From Aphelocoma coerulescens (lineage: Eukaryota > Chordata > Aves > Passeriformes > Corvidae), in the NCBI RefSeq assembly GCF_041296385.1, contig NC_091014.1, positions 67,828,578-67,892,577 on the forward strand: DNA of 64,000 bases, written 5' to 3'. Of this stretch, positions 62,604 through 64,000 are shown piece by piece (positions within the stretch are counted from its first letter, which is position 1; the number at the start of each line of letters is the position of its first letter). The notes beneath the pieces are model-generated. The model made no database searches and was not told the DNA's origin. It saw only the letters and a list, made by a program, of their open reading frames with translations. Position numbers and translations under genes: made by a program.

Positions 62604-63773
62604 GCTATGTATAGATATATATAGATATAGTTTTAGAAAGAACAGATAGGGTTCAGTGTCAGAGAAAAATTGCATTCATTAACTAGTGAGTAAACTGTTC
62701 CTTTCTCAACACCACATGTGAATAAAGTATCAGTCATAACATGAAGCCTCCAAAGTAATTTCTCCACAACTTGATCATACAATCTGATTAACAAAATAAG
62801 CAGAAAGGATTGTTTTAAAAGAACAATCACACGGAGCAACAGCTGGAAAGCCCAGCACAGAAATCCTCCTGCCAGCAGCAGCCAGAACTGCAGGGAGGGC
62901 ACAGTTACCAACTCAGGAACCACAAGCACACAGCTTCATCCAGCCCCAACCTGGGGAGCACCCACAGACAGCAGGAGCCAATGCTGTGGATGTGTCACTT
63001 CCACCTTCTGCCTGCACCTGAGCCTGCTGCACCACAGGAGGAGCCACAGACAGCCACCATCAGCCCTGTGGGTAACACCTGAGAGACTGGGCGAGCAGCT
63101 TGTTCCAGTGCAGCAGCAAGATCAGTGCCCAGGACAGCTATCTCAAACCACAGAAACCCAACATGGCTGTCTCCAGCACCTCTCATCCTAAGCACTTGCT
63201 GGGGGAGTACCATGTTAGGTACAGACATGGATTCAGGGAAGCACTGCCCTCATTGCAGTCTGCAGCTTCCTCACGAGGGGAAGAGGAGGGGCAGGCACTG
63301 ACCTCTGTGTGTGACCAGGGACAGGACCCAGGGAACAGCTGGAGCTGTGTCAGGGGAGGGTTAGGCTAGATATCAGGGAAAGGTTCTTCCCCCAGAGGAT
63401 GCTGGGGCACTGAACAGGCTCCCCAGGGAATGGGCACAGCTCCAAGGCTGCCAGAGCTCCAGGGGCGTTTGGACAACGCTCTCAGGCACAGGGTGTGCTG
63501 TGCAGGGCCAGAAGTTGGACTCAGTGATCGTTGTAGATCCCTTCCAATTCAGAATATTCTGTGATTTCTGTTCTTCTGCTAAAGGGCAAGCGAGTTGCCT
63601 TTCAGGTAGGGGAGGACTGAAACCAGAATGGCATCTTGCAGCACCAACCTTCTCTGCCATATCAGATGAAATGTTGCAGGTGTTGCTCGGAGTCTGCACC
63701 CTCTTGCAGCGCTTGTTTTCACTGTGCAAAGCCCAGGAGTTGGCAAAATCGTAACTGTTCCCCACCAGGGTCC
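3031..63773 (-). CDS. VWF: von Willebrand factor, interior of the gene (exons 6-30, spliced)
   Basis: VWF is a secreted multimeric glycoprotein of endothelium and thrombocytes/platelets. It bridges collagen and platelet GPIb and carries factor VIII. Here 25 minus-strand exons spell the human domain order D1(end)-D2-D'-D3-A1-A2-A3(start). The joined exons are 63649-63773, 55401-55617, 52779-52901, 50146-50257, 48313-48359, 44963-45099, 43481-43619, 42842-42942, 40162-40357, 39377-39592, 33212-33452, 32309-32403, 30539-30699, 23736-23839, 20414-20552, 18768-18902, 15290-15439, 14499-14639, 12714-12818, 11955-12111, 10820-10978, 9700-9835, 5279-6624, 4376-4495 and 3031-3174. All introns are GT-AG, phases match at every junction, and no stop interrupts the frame. 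This argues for a working gene rather than a pseudogene. Exon numbers are inferred by matching the large A1/A2 exon to human exon 28. Both ends of the gene lie outside the window, so start, promoter and polyadenylation site cannot be described. Confidence 0.97.
3175..4375 (-). other. VWF: VWF intron 29
   Basis: A 1.2 kb intron of AT-rich sequence. I see no recognisable repeat or other coding sequence in it. Confidence 0.8.
4376..4495 (-). CDS. VWF: VWF exon 29: start of A3 domain
   Basis: The 120-bp exon follows accctcag and ends before gtatgt, phase 1 to 1. The peptide opens [18 protein letters not shown] and ends [12 protein letters not shown]. This matches human CSQPLDVILLLDGSSS, including the first A3 cysteine and the DGSS motif at the vestigial MIDAS position of the vWA fold. 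The exon lies wholly inside A3. Confidence 0.94.
4496..5278 (-). other. VWF: VWF intron 28
   Basis: A 0.8 kb intron. Positions about 4741-4880 are A-rich, CAA-like low-complexity sequence on the plus strand; the rest shows nothing recognisable. Confidence 0.75.
4741..4880. repeat. A-rich low-complexity tract
   Basis: The plus strand is dominated by A with scattered C (units such as acaacaaaa). It could be the decayed A-rich remains of a retroposon, but nothing identifiable is attached. Confidence 0.55.
5279..6624 (-). CDS. VWF: VWF exon 28: end of D3, whole A1 and A2 domains
   Basis: The 1,346-bp exon follows ttttgtag and ends before gtaaga, phase 2 to 1. Human exon 28 is 33 bp longer and has the same phases. 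It encodes the last E3 cysteines ([13 protein letters not shown]), then A1 bounded by cysteines at 6507-6509 and 5961-5963, a Ser/Thr/Pro linker, then A2 from about 5831 to the vicinal Cys-Cys at 5313-5318. A1 binds platelet GPIb-alpha; A2 unfolds under shear and is cut by ADAMTS13. The cut site VYM is kept. Differences from human: the A1 flank is 8 residues shorter and the A1 loop 4 residues shorter; the basic runs RKR and KKKK are replaced by IKT and KNRD. In A2 the calcium residues D1596 and N1602 are Gly and His, and the N1574 sequon is absent. Confidence 0.97.
5505..5510 (-). other. VWF: ADAMTS13 scissile bond codons (Tyr-Met) in A2
   Basis: The codons TAT (5508-5510) and ATG (5505-5507) in the context HLVYMVSSS align with human NLVYMVTGN, where ADAMTS13 cuts Tyr1605-Met1606. 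The site is conserved by sequence; cleavage in this species is inferred. Confidence 0.9.
7645..8075 (-). mobile_element. CR1 LINE fragment (old copy)
   Basis: Read on the minus strand, it carries CR1 3'-region landmarks: a GAGAAGAGAAGACTCTGG block, a diverged AGATTACATATAAGGAAGAA block, a GAGAGGTGGTGGATGTCCC block, and a TTCTGTGATTCTA-type 3' end at the low coordinate. Many substitutions indicate an old insertion. It is 5' truncated and non-coding. Confidence 0.85.
8781..8881 (+). other. tRNA-like structured element (tRNA-derived SINE head or tRNA fossil)
   Basis: The plus strand has a box A match (TAGCTCAGTTG at 8808-8818) and a box B-like AGTTCGTACCC (8852-8862). Their spacing of 44 nt is exactly that of a tRNA. 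Between them TCCTGG (8827-8832) pairs with CCAGGA (8840-8845) around the 7-base loop CTAGAGA, like an anticodon arm. GGGT/ACCC, CTCG/CGAG and CCTCACAG (8782-8789)/CTGTGAGG (8874-8881) nest outside it. The D stem, T stem and acceptor stem do not pair properly, so it is not a normal tRNA gene. It may be a SINE head, a decayed tRNA copy or an unknown folded RNA. Confidence 0.4.
9700..9835 (-). CDS. VWF: VWF exon 27: D3 (end of TIL3 / E3)
   Basis: The 136-bp exon follows gaaacag and ends before gtatga, phase 1 to 2. It encodes [20 protein letters not shown] and ends DDPQHCQSC, matching human [20 protein letters not shown] and DPEHCQIC. It forms the cysteine-rich tail of D3, just before A1. Confidence 0.95.
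9836..10819 (-). other. VWF: VWF intron 26
   Basis: A 1.0 kb intron with a pyrimidine-rich stretch near 10280-10350. No repeat or other gene is recognised. Open frames on both strands here look like chance. Confidence 0.75.
10820..10978 (-). CDS. VWF: VWF exon 26: D3 TIL3 module
   Basis: The 159-bp exon follows gcctag and ends before gtaagt, phase 1 to 1. It encodes [19 protein letters not shown] and [12 protein letters not shown], nearly identical to human [19 protein letters not shown] and CVEGCHAHCPPG. Conserved cysteines define the trypsin-inhibitor-like fold. Confidence 0.95.
10979..11954 (-). other. VWF: VWF intron 25
   Basis: A 1.0 kb intron. Positions about 11430-11760 are C-rich and locally GC-rich, unlike the surrounding AT-rich introns. 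It might be a diverged LTR or other repeat, but I cannot identify it. Confidence 0.7.
11955..12111 (-). CDS. VWF: VWF exon 25: D3 C8-3 module, second half
   Basis: The 157-bp exon follows cttgtag and ends before gtaagt, phase 0 to 1. It encodes [19 protein letters not shown] and [17 protein letters not shown], closely matching human VDPEPYLDVCIYDTCSCES and [17 protein letters not shown]. It is one of the best conserved exons in the window. Confidence 0.96.
12112..12713 (-). other. VWF: VWF intron 24
   Basis: A 0.6 kb intron. A near-duplicate block of about 20 bp (aggtgcattttcccataa) occurs near 12505 and 12534. Nothing else is recognised. Confidence 0.75.
12714..12818 (-). CDS. VWF: VWF exon 24: D3 C8-3 module, first half
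   Basis: The 105-bp exon follows ggaacag and ends before gtgagt, phase 0 to 0. It encodes [20 protein letters not shown], aligned with human [20 protein letters not shown]. The aligned cysteine is the human Cys1142 position, which helps join dimers into multimers. The exon is probably three codons shorter than its human counterpart, at its variable start (TFMSPLC). Confidence 0.94.
13812..13839. repeat. 14-bp tandem duplication
   Basis: The unit tactaggacataga occurs twice in direct succession. Confidence 0.8.
13980..14037. repeat. Poly(A) plus (GA)n microsatellite
   Basis: A run of 27 A on the plus strand is followed by about 30 bp of GA repeats with one A-rich interruption. On the gene's coding strand it is a TC/poly-T tract, far from the exon 24 acceptor side. 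It is likely length-variable. Confidence 0.95.
14499..14639 (-). CDS. VWF: VWF exon 23: D3 VWD3 end with CGLC motif
   Basis: The 141-bp exon follows ctgcaag and ends before gtgatt, phase 0 to 0. It opens [20 protein letters not shown], which is human [20 protein letters not shown] with two changes. It contains the CGLC disulfide-exchange motif (Cys codons at 14628-14630 and 14619-14621), and ends [13 protein letters not shown] with the cysteine aligned to a human D3 intersubunit cysteine. Confidence 0.96.
14640..15289 (-). other. VWF: VWF intron 22
   Basis: A 0.65 kb intron. It holds a 15-base A run at 15206-15220; nothing else is recognised. Confidence 0.75.
15290..15439 (-). CDS. VWF: VWF exon 22: D3 VWD3 middle
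   Basis: The 150-bp exon follows attcag and ends before gtaagt, phase 0 to 0. It encodes VNIRVPPRG at the start and [19 protein letters not shown] inside, matching human VNVKRPMKD and ESGRYIILLLGKALSVVWD. This is beta-sheet core of the VWD3 module. Confidence 0.95.
15440..18767 (-). other. VWF: VWF intron 21
   Basis: A 3.3 kb intron. A plus-strand CR1 occupies about 18075-18565. The rest is AT-rich and holds nothing recognised, apart from a short (ATT)n at 15478-15491. Confidence 0.75.
18075..18565 (+). mobile_element. CR1 LINE fragment
   Basis: Plus-strand CR1 3' region: a GAGTCCAGAGGAGGCCACCA-type block, a CAGGACAAGGGGCAATGGCT block, GTTTAGATTGGATATTAGGA, and GAAGCTGTGGCTGCCCCATC, ending near 18560 in ctctatgatt. 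It is inserted antisense to VWF, 5' truncated and moderately diverged. Confidence 0.93.
18768..18902 (-). CDS. VWF: VWF exon 21: D3 VWD3 first half
   Basis: The 135-bp exon follows ctgatag and ends before gtatgt, phase 0 to 0. It opens [14 protein letters not shown] and ends [11 protein letters not shown], aligned with human DYCGSNPGTFRILV and [11 protein letters not shown]. Confidence 0.94.
18903..20413 (-). other. VWF: VWF intron 20
   Basis: A 1.5 kb intron with a 20-base T run at 19328-19347. No other feature is recognised. Confidence 0.75.
19328..19347. repeat. Poly(T) run
   Basis: Twenty T on the plus strand, equivalent to a poly(A) run on the coding strand of VWF. No retroposon body is recognised next to it. 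Confidence 0.9.
20414..20552 (-). CDS. VWF: VWF exon 20: end of D' and start of D3
   Basis: The 139-bp exon follows gttacag and ends before gtaaga, phase 2 to 0. It encodes [19 protein letters not shown] and [20 protein letters not shown], matching human DRKWNCTDHVCDATCSTIG and [20 protein letters not shown]. The human N857 sequon (NCT) reads ECT here, so that glycan is absent. Confidence 0.96.
20553..23735 (-). other. VWF: VWF intron 19
   Basis: A 3.2 kb AT-rich intron. There is a short imperfect duplication (taaggg-gaaagaca units) near 23120-23160. No mobile element is recognised. Confidence 0.7.
23736..23839 (-). CDS. VWF: VWF exon 19: D' E' module
   Basis: The 104-bp exon follows gcttag and ends before gtgagc, phase 0 to 2. 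It opens [20 protein letters not shown], aligned with human [20 protein letters not shown], and ends KDCNTC. D' is the factor VIII-binding region of mature VWF. Confidence 0.96.
25780..25853. repeat. 21-bp minisatellite, 3.5 copies
   Basis: Three identical 21-bp units beginning gcactacaaggaccatgtgg (25780, 25801, 25822) are followed by an 11-bp partial copy. Perfect identity suggests a recent expansion. Confidence 0.95.
26230..26760 (+). mobile_element. CR1 LINE fragment (subfamily like the 63250 copy)
   Basis: The plus strand carries cttcctcacaaggggaagag, ggcactgaacaggctcccca and tgtgcagggccaggagctgg blocks, ending near agattctgtggtc. The same blocks occur at 63250-63570, so both belong to one subfamily, distinct from the other CR1 copies here. 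Antisense to VWF. Confidence 0.88.
26985..27175 (-). mobile_element. CR1 LINE fragment, short
   Basis: On the plus strand the inverted 3' end reads tagaagggaccttaaagatc, followed by ggggcagccacagcttctct and cagggcctcagcaccctcac. The element is sense to VWF and strongly 5' truncated. Confidence 0.9.
29603..29622 (+). repeat. G run (possible quadruplex)
   Basis: Twenty bases on the plus strand are all G except one A. The G-rich strand is the template for VWF transcription. Confidence 0.85.
29809..30285 (-). mobile_element. CR1 LINE fragment
   Basis: The plus strand begins with the inverted 3' end (agaatggtttgggttggaag), then ccatggacagggacaccttc, ccacagcttctctgggcaac, ccttgtcctgtcactccagg and ggctcccttcaggcactgca blocks. 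It is one of the fullest 3' copies in the window and is sense to VWF. Confidence 0.93.
30539..30699 (-). CDS. VWF: VWF exon 18: start of mature VWF, D' TIL' module
   Basis: The 161-bp exon follows tttaaag and ends before gtaagc, phase 1 to 0. It completes the furin motif (I)KR and starts the mature chain with [20 protein letters not shown], aligned with human SLSCRPPMVKLVCPADNLRA. It then reads [20 protein letters not shown], human having MSMGCVS at the end. This is the core of the factor VIII-binding site and is very well kept. Confidence 0.96.
30692..30699 (-). other. VWF: Furin propeptide cleavage site (Arg-Ile-Lys-Arg, split by intron 17)
   Basis: Arg is encoded at 32310-32312 in exon 17. 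The Ile codon is split (32309 plus 30698-30699), followed by Lys (30695-30697) and Arg (30692-30694), then Ser-Leu. The human site is Arg-Ser-Lys-Arg/Ser-Leu. The R-X-K-R furin consensus is kept. Confidence 0.92.
30700..32308 (-). other. VWF: VWF intron 17
   Basis: A 1.6 kb intron. It holds a short CR1-like 3' end near 31546-31600. A long open frame at 31467-32129 on the plus strand has no recognisable protein family. Confidence 0.7.
31546..31600 (-). mobile_element. CR1-like 3' end fragment
   Basis: The plus strand reads ctgagttggaaggcacccac and aaggatcaccaagtccaact, matching the inverted 3' end of some CR1 subfamilies. The sequence after about 31600 no longer matches the CR1 body I know, so the fragment is short or belongs to a CR1-tailed element. 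Confidence 0.4.
32309..32403 (-). CDS. VWF: VWF exon 17: end of propeptide (E2)
   Basis: The 95-bp exon follows ttcttag and ends before gttagt, phase 2 to 1. It encodes [20 protein letters not shown], matching human [20 protein letters not shown]. It ends in a variable acidic/proline stretch, then Arg-(Ile), the first half of the furin site. The donor GTTAGT is a weaker variant than its neighbours. Confidence 0.93.
32404..33211 (-). other. VWF: VWF intron 16
   Basis: A 0.8 kb intron with no recognised repeat or other feature. Confidence 0.75.
33212..33452 (-). CDS. VWF: VWF exon 16: D2 TIL2 module
   Basis: The 241-bp exon follows tcaccag and ends before gtaagt, phase 1 to 2. It encodes [20 protein letters not shown] and [20 protein letters not shown], matching human [20 protein letters not shown] and [20 protein letters not shown]. 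The N-X-T sequon in CNQTC is kept. Confidence 0.97.
33785..34130 (+). mobile_element. CR1 LINE fragment
   Basis: The plus strand has ttcagtacctaaagggaacc, tggcttcacactgacagaga, cctggcacaggttgcccaga and ccaaaccattccatgattcc in CR1 order. Its 5' part is the in-window comparison for the exon 13 acceptor CR1. Confidence 0.93.
35625..35845 (+). mobile_element. CR1 LINE fragment, short
   Basis: The plus strand reads tttagattggatattaggaa, gggtgctgaggccctggcac and aaccattctatgattttcct at the 3' end. The 5' part is missing. Confidence 0.9.
36640..37665 (-). mobile_element. CR1 LINE, long copy with reverse transcriptase remains
   Basis: The minus strand at 37240-37611 translates to [17 protein letters not shown] and [20 protein letters not shown], typical of the CR1 reverse transcriptase C-terminal half. 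The catalytic FADD box reads FSDG, so the enzyme is dead. Below 37240 it continues into the GC-rich 3' part and an AT-richer 3' end at about 36640. The full ORF upstream is missing. Confidence 0.92.
38815..38945 (+). mobile_element. CR1 LINE fragment, old
   Basis: The plus strand reads gagaggctgtgggacctctg, gcagatattcaaaatttgtc and tggacaagacatcaggcaat, matching an older CR1 subfamily (AGAGGCTGTGGAA / ATATTCAAAACC / TGGACAAG). It is strongly diverged and truncated. Confidence 0.7.
39377..39592 (-). CDS. VWF: VWF exon 15: D2 C8-2 module
   Basis: The 216-bp exon follows tttttag and ends before gtaagt, phase 1 to 1. It encodes [37 protein letters not shown] and [20 protein letters not shown], matching human EACAVLTSPTFEACH, NCRYDVCSCSDGRECLC and ALASYAAACAGRGVRVAWRE. 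Confidence 0.96.
39593..40161 (-). other. VWF: VWF intron 14
   Basis: A 0.57 kb intron with a T-rich, GTT-containing tract at 39998-40037. Nothing else is recognised. Confidence 0.75.
39998..40037. repeat. Poly(T)/(GTT) low-complexity tract
   Basis: An 11-base T run is followed by irregular GTT units and a second T run on the plus strand. Confidence 0.8.
40162..40357 (-). CDS. VWF: VWF exon 14: D2 VWD2 end with CGLC motif
   Basis: The 196-bp exon follows tccttag and ends before gtactg, phase 0 to 1. It encodes [20 protein letters not shown] and [19 protein letters not shown]. Human reads [20 protein letters not shown] and AWKLHGDCQDLQKQHSDPC. The CGLC cysteines (codons 40328-40330 and 40319-40321) belong to the propeptide motif that promotes D3 interchain disulfides in the Golgi. 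Confidence 0.97.
40358..42841 (-). other. VWF: VWF intron 13
   Basis: A 2.5 kb intron. It holds a 24-base A run at 42599-42622; nothing else is recognised. Confidence 0.75.
42599..42622. repeat. Poly(A) run
   Basis: Twenty-four consecutive A on the plus strand, followed by purine-rich sequence. Confidence 0.95.
42842..42942 (-). CDS. VWF: VWF exon 13: D2 VWD2 core
   Basis: The 101-bp exon follows tgccttcag and ends before gtactt, phase 1 to 0. It encodes [20 protein letters not shown] and [14 protein letters not shown], aligned with human GDLRIQHTVTASVRLSYGED and LQMDWDGRGRLLVK. Its splice acceptor lies inside or exactly at the end of the adjoining plus-strand CR1 copy. Confidence 0.94.
42941..43252 (+). 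mobile_element. CR1 LINE fragment abutting exon 13 and spanning its splice acceptor
   Basis: From about 42985 the plus strand is typical CR1 (gtgacaggacaagggggaat, tttagattggatatgaggaa, gtccctgtccatggcagggg), ending near cattctgtgattcc. The similarity continues left: acctgaaggcaaccacaggg (42941) and ccttttacaagatgtagtga (42971) align with the CR1 block seen at 33807-33871 and with CR1 sequence I know (CTGAAGGGAGCCTACAGG, CTTTTTACAAGG). The acceptor AG is the complement of 42943-42944 in this block. The exact 5' junction is uncertain by a few bases. Confidence 0.85.
42943..43480 (-). other. VWF: VWF intron 12
   Basis: A 0.54 kb intron. More than half of it, including its 3' splice site region, is CR1; the 230 bp left of the donor side shows nothing else. 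Confidence 0.85.
43481..43619 (-). CDS. VWF: VWF exon 12: D2 VWD2
   Basis: The 139-bp exon follows ctctgcag and ends before gtgtgt, phase 0 to 1. It encodes [17 protein letters not shown] and [20 protein letters not shown], matching human CADDRDAVCTRSVTVRL and KLKHGAGVAMDGQDVQLPLL. Confidence 0.96.
43620..44962 (-). other. VWF: VWF intron 11
   Basis: A 1.3 kb intron, somewhat GC-richer than its neighbours. A 209-codon open frame on the plus strand (44013-44642) has no recognisable family and looks like chance. No repeat is recognised. Confidence 0.7.
44963..45099 (-). CDS. VWF: VWF exon 11: start of D2 VWD2
   Basis: The 137-bp exon follows tttccag and ends before gtaaca, phase 1 to 0. It encodes [20 protein letters not shown] and [14 protein letters not shown], nearly the human [20 protein letters not shown] and CQDHSFSIVIETVQ. 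Confidence 0.97.
45100..48312 (-). other. VWF: VWF intron 10
   Basis: A 3.2 kb AT-rich intron. No repeat, RNA gene or other coding sequence is recognised in it. Confidence 0.7.
48313..48359 (-). CDS. VWF: VWF exon 10: end of D1 (E1)
   Basis: A very short exon of 47 bp follows tctcctag and ends before gtatgt, phase 2 to 1. It encodes [15 protein letters not shown], matching human ICRNSQWICSNEECP. Confidence 0.95.
48360..50145 (-). other. VWF: VWF intron 9
   Basis: A 1.8 kb intron with a likely old CR1 remnant at about 48690-49050. Nothing else is recognised. Confidence 0.7.
48690..49050 (-). mobile_element. CR1 LINE fragment, very old
   Basis: The plus strand reads cacagcctctctgagcagct and gtcccagtacagcactgggg. 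It then reads tgtgtccattgcttcataac and gccccatgctcttcacagcc, each a diverged match in order to inverted CR1. Strong divergence makes the ends uncertain. Confidence 0.55.
50146..50257 (-). CDS. VWF: VWF exon 9: D1 TIL1/E1
   Basis: The 112-bp exon follows ctatccag and ends before gtaaac, phase 1 to 2. It encodes [20 protein letters not shown] and ends SQDCNSC, aligned with human GQLLDEGLCVESTECPCVH and SRDCNTC. Confidence 0.95.
50258..52778 (-). other. VWF: VWF intron 8
   Basis: A 2.5 kb intron. No recognised repeat or gene; open frames near 51522-52098 on both strands look like chance. Confidence 0.7.
52779..52901 (-). CDS. VWF: VWF exon 8: D1 TIL1 module
   Basis: The 123-bp exon follows gtttcag and ends before gtaatt, phase 1 to 1. 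It encodes [20 protein letters not shown] and [12 protein letters not shown], matching human [20 protein letters not shown] and [12 protein letters not shown]. Confidence 0.97.
54243..54991 (-). mobile_element. Probable solo LTR of an endogenous retrovirus (ERVL-like)
   Basis: A 749-bp block starts tgtaatgc and ends gtgaaaca on the plus strand, giving TG...CA ends. It is flanked by the same 5 bases, atttt, at 54238-54242 and 54992-54996. On the minus strand an AATAAA lies at 54370-54375, placing the likely LTR reading direction on the minus strand. A diverged 72-bp-period duplication lies at 54823-54960. No gag, pol or env is nearby, so it would be a solo LTR. A 5-bp duplication fits ERVL-type elements. 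The AT-rich flank makes the duplication weak evidence on its own. Confidence 0.6.
54823..54960. repeat. 72-bp-period imperfect duplication inside the LTR
   Basis: Blocks starting gatgcaatcaggacctct (54823) and gatgcaatcaggatctct (54895) share about 55 bp of similar sequence, ending aaaggca. In the minus-strand reading they lie near the LTR start, where U3 repeats are common. Confidence 0.7.
55401..55617 (-). CDS. VWF: VWF exon 7: D1 C8-1 module
   Basis: The 217-bp exon follows cgtgcag and ends before gtaagc, phase 0 to 1. It encodes [37 protein letters not shown] and [18 protein letters not shown], matching human GLWEQCQLLKSTSVFARCH, VDPEPFVALCEKTLCECA and CPALLEYARTCAQEGMVL. Confidence 0.96.
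57950..58105 (+). mobile_element. CR1 LINE 3' fragment
   Basis: The plus strand reads gtggaaccaccacccttgaa, gatattcgaaatgtgagtgg and gaccccttccaactctacca, ending cattctgcaattt. This is an older CR1 3' end. Confidence 0.8.
59008..59145 (-). mobile_element. CR1 LINE 3' fragment, short
   Basis: The plus strand reads gatttgggttggaagggaca, cccctgccatggtcaggaac and ccaccagaccaggttgctct; then similarity stops near gatggggctgg. Confidence 0.88.
60033..60320 (-). mobile_element. CR1 LINE fragment
   Basis: The plus strand begins atagaatcatacaatggttt and continues through ccatgggcagggacaccttc and cacagcttctctgggcaacc to cccctcatcctgtcactaca. Sense to VWF and fairly intact at its 3' end. Confidence 0.93.
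60936..61330 (-). mobile_element. CR1 LINE fragment with internal deletion
   Basis: The plus strand begins agaatcatagaatggtttga. Directly after ccctgccatggg it jumps to acttccagggatggggcagc, so about 80 bp present in sister copies are missing. It then continues to ggctcccttcaggcactgca and a gagctgctccatccctctgg block. Confidence 0.92.
62564..62602. repeat. (TAGA)n / (TCTA)n microsatellite
   Basis: About ten uninterrupted TAGA units on the plus strand, i.e. TCTA on the VWF coding strand. It is followed by degenerate tata/taga sequence to about 62635. It is very likely length-polymorphic. Confidence 0.97.
63250..63570 (+). mobile_element. CR1 LINE fragment next to exon 6
   Basis: The plus strand carries cttcctcacgaggggaagag, ggcactgaacaggctcccca and tgtgcagggccagaagttgg, ending agaatattctgtgatttctg. 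Same subfamily as 26230-26760. Its 3' end lies about 80 bp from the exon 6 donor. Confidence 0.92.
63649..63773 (-). CDS. VWF: VWF exon 6: end of VWD1, start of C8-1
   Basis: The 125-bp exon follows attcccag and ends before gttggt, phase 1 to 0. It encodes [20 protein letters not shown] and [10 protein letters not shown]. Human reads [20 protein letters not shown] and CNISSGEMQK. This is the most 5' VWF exon in the window; exon 5, with the D1 CGLC motif, lies beyond 64000. Confidence 0.94.
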
Positions 63774-64000
63774 CTGGGAATGAAGAAGAAGAGAAGCAAC
63801 ATGGCTGTTTGAGGGGTTGCAGCAACAAGTGGGCATTATTGGCTGCTATTAAGGTGATAGTCTGCCAAAAGCTGTCTTTAAAAATAAAAACTATTGTATC
63901 AAACAGATTTTTGCTCCAGATTGACTGTAGGAAAGCCCCTACCAGAGATCTGGATTTATTTCTGCAAAGGACCTCTCTGAGCTCAAGGACAGACTAAAGC
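63774..64000 (-). other. VWF: VWF intron 5 (partial, 3' end)
   Basis: These 227 bp upstream of exon 6 contain no further exon and no recognised repeat. Confidence 0.75.

Larger units (their letters stand above)
55618..63648 (-). other. VWF: VWF intron 6
   Basis: At 8.0 kb this is the longest complete intron here. It contains five CR1 fragments (57950-58105, 59008-59145, 60033-60320, 60936-61330, 63250-63570), a 15-base A run (56752-56766) and a tetranucleotide microsatellite (62564-62602). Remaining stretches show nothing recognised. Confidence 0.8.

Noticed and set aside
3031..63773. Possibility that this is a VWF pseudogene (human has a partial VWF pseudogene)
   Set aside because: All 25 exons keep introns, splice sites, phase and cysteines with no stop. 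A decayed copy would show breaks.

Overview
The window is vertebrate nuclear DNA, and almost certainly from a bird. It contains one recognisable gene, the interior of the von Willebrand factor gene (VWF), read on the minus strand. Bird origin is inferred from the many CR1 LINE fragments on both strands. The LTR type and CR1 mix would fit a songbird, but that is only a guess.

Twenty-five consecutive VWF exons can be placed. Using human numbering counted from the giant A1/A2 exon 28, they are exons 6 to 30. They run from 63649-63773 (end of VWD1) down to 3031-3174 (middle of the A3 domain). Every boundary has GT/AG, every junction keeps phase, and the exons total 4,746 bp (1,582 codons) with no stop or frameshift. 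In order they encode: end of D1 (exons 6-10), D2 (11-17), the furin site (17/18 junction), D' (18-20), D3 (20-28), A1 and A2 (28) and the first part of A3 (29-30). The signal peptide and start of D1 lie beyond position 64000. The rest of A3, D4, the C domains and the CK knot lie before position 1. No second gene is supported.

Main protein observations: the CGLC motifs of D2 and D3, the paired cysteines of A1, the vicinal Cys-Cys ending A2 and the Tyr-Met ADAMTS13 scissile bond are all kept. The furin site is Arg-Ile-Lys-Arg. Compared with human VWF, A1 has a shorter N-terminal flank, a 4-residue shorter disulfide loop and fewer basic residues. A2 has lost two calcium-site residues and the N1574 glycan sequon.

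Introns hold about 18 CR1 fragments, a probable solo LTR (intron 7), a tRNA-like folded element (intron 27), a TCTA microsatellite (intron 6), a 21-bp minisatellite (intron 18) and several A/T or G runs. The most unusual point is that a CR1 copy in intron 12 appears to run right up to exon 13, so that the CR1 itself supplies the exon 13 splice acceptor. I found no CRISPR array, no intact tRNA or rRNA gene, and no new gene system.
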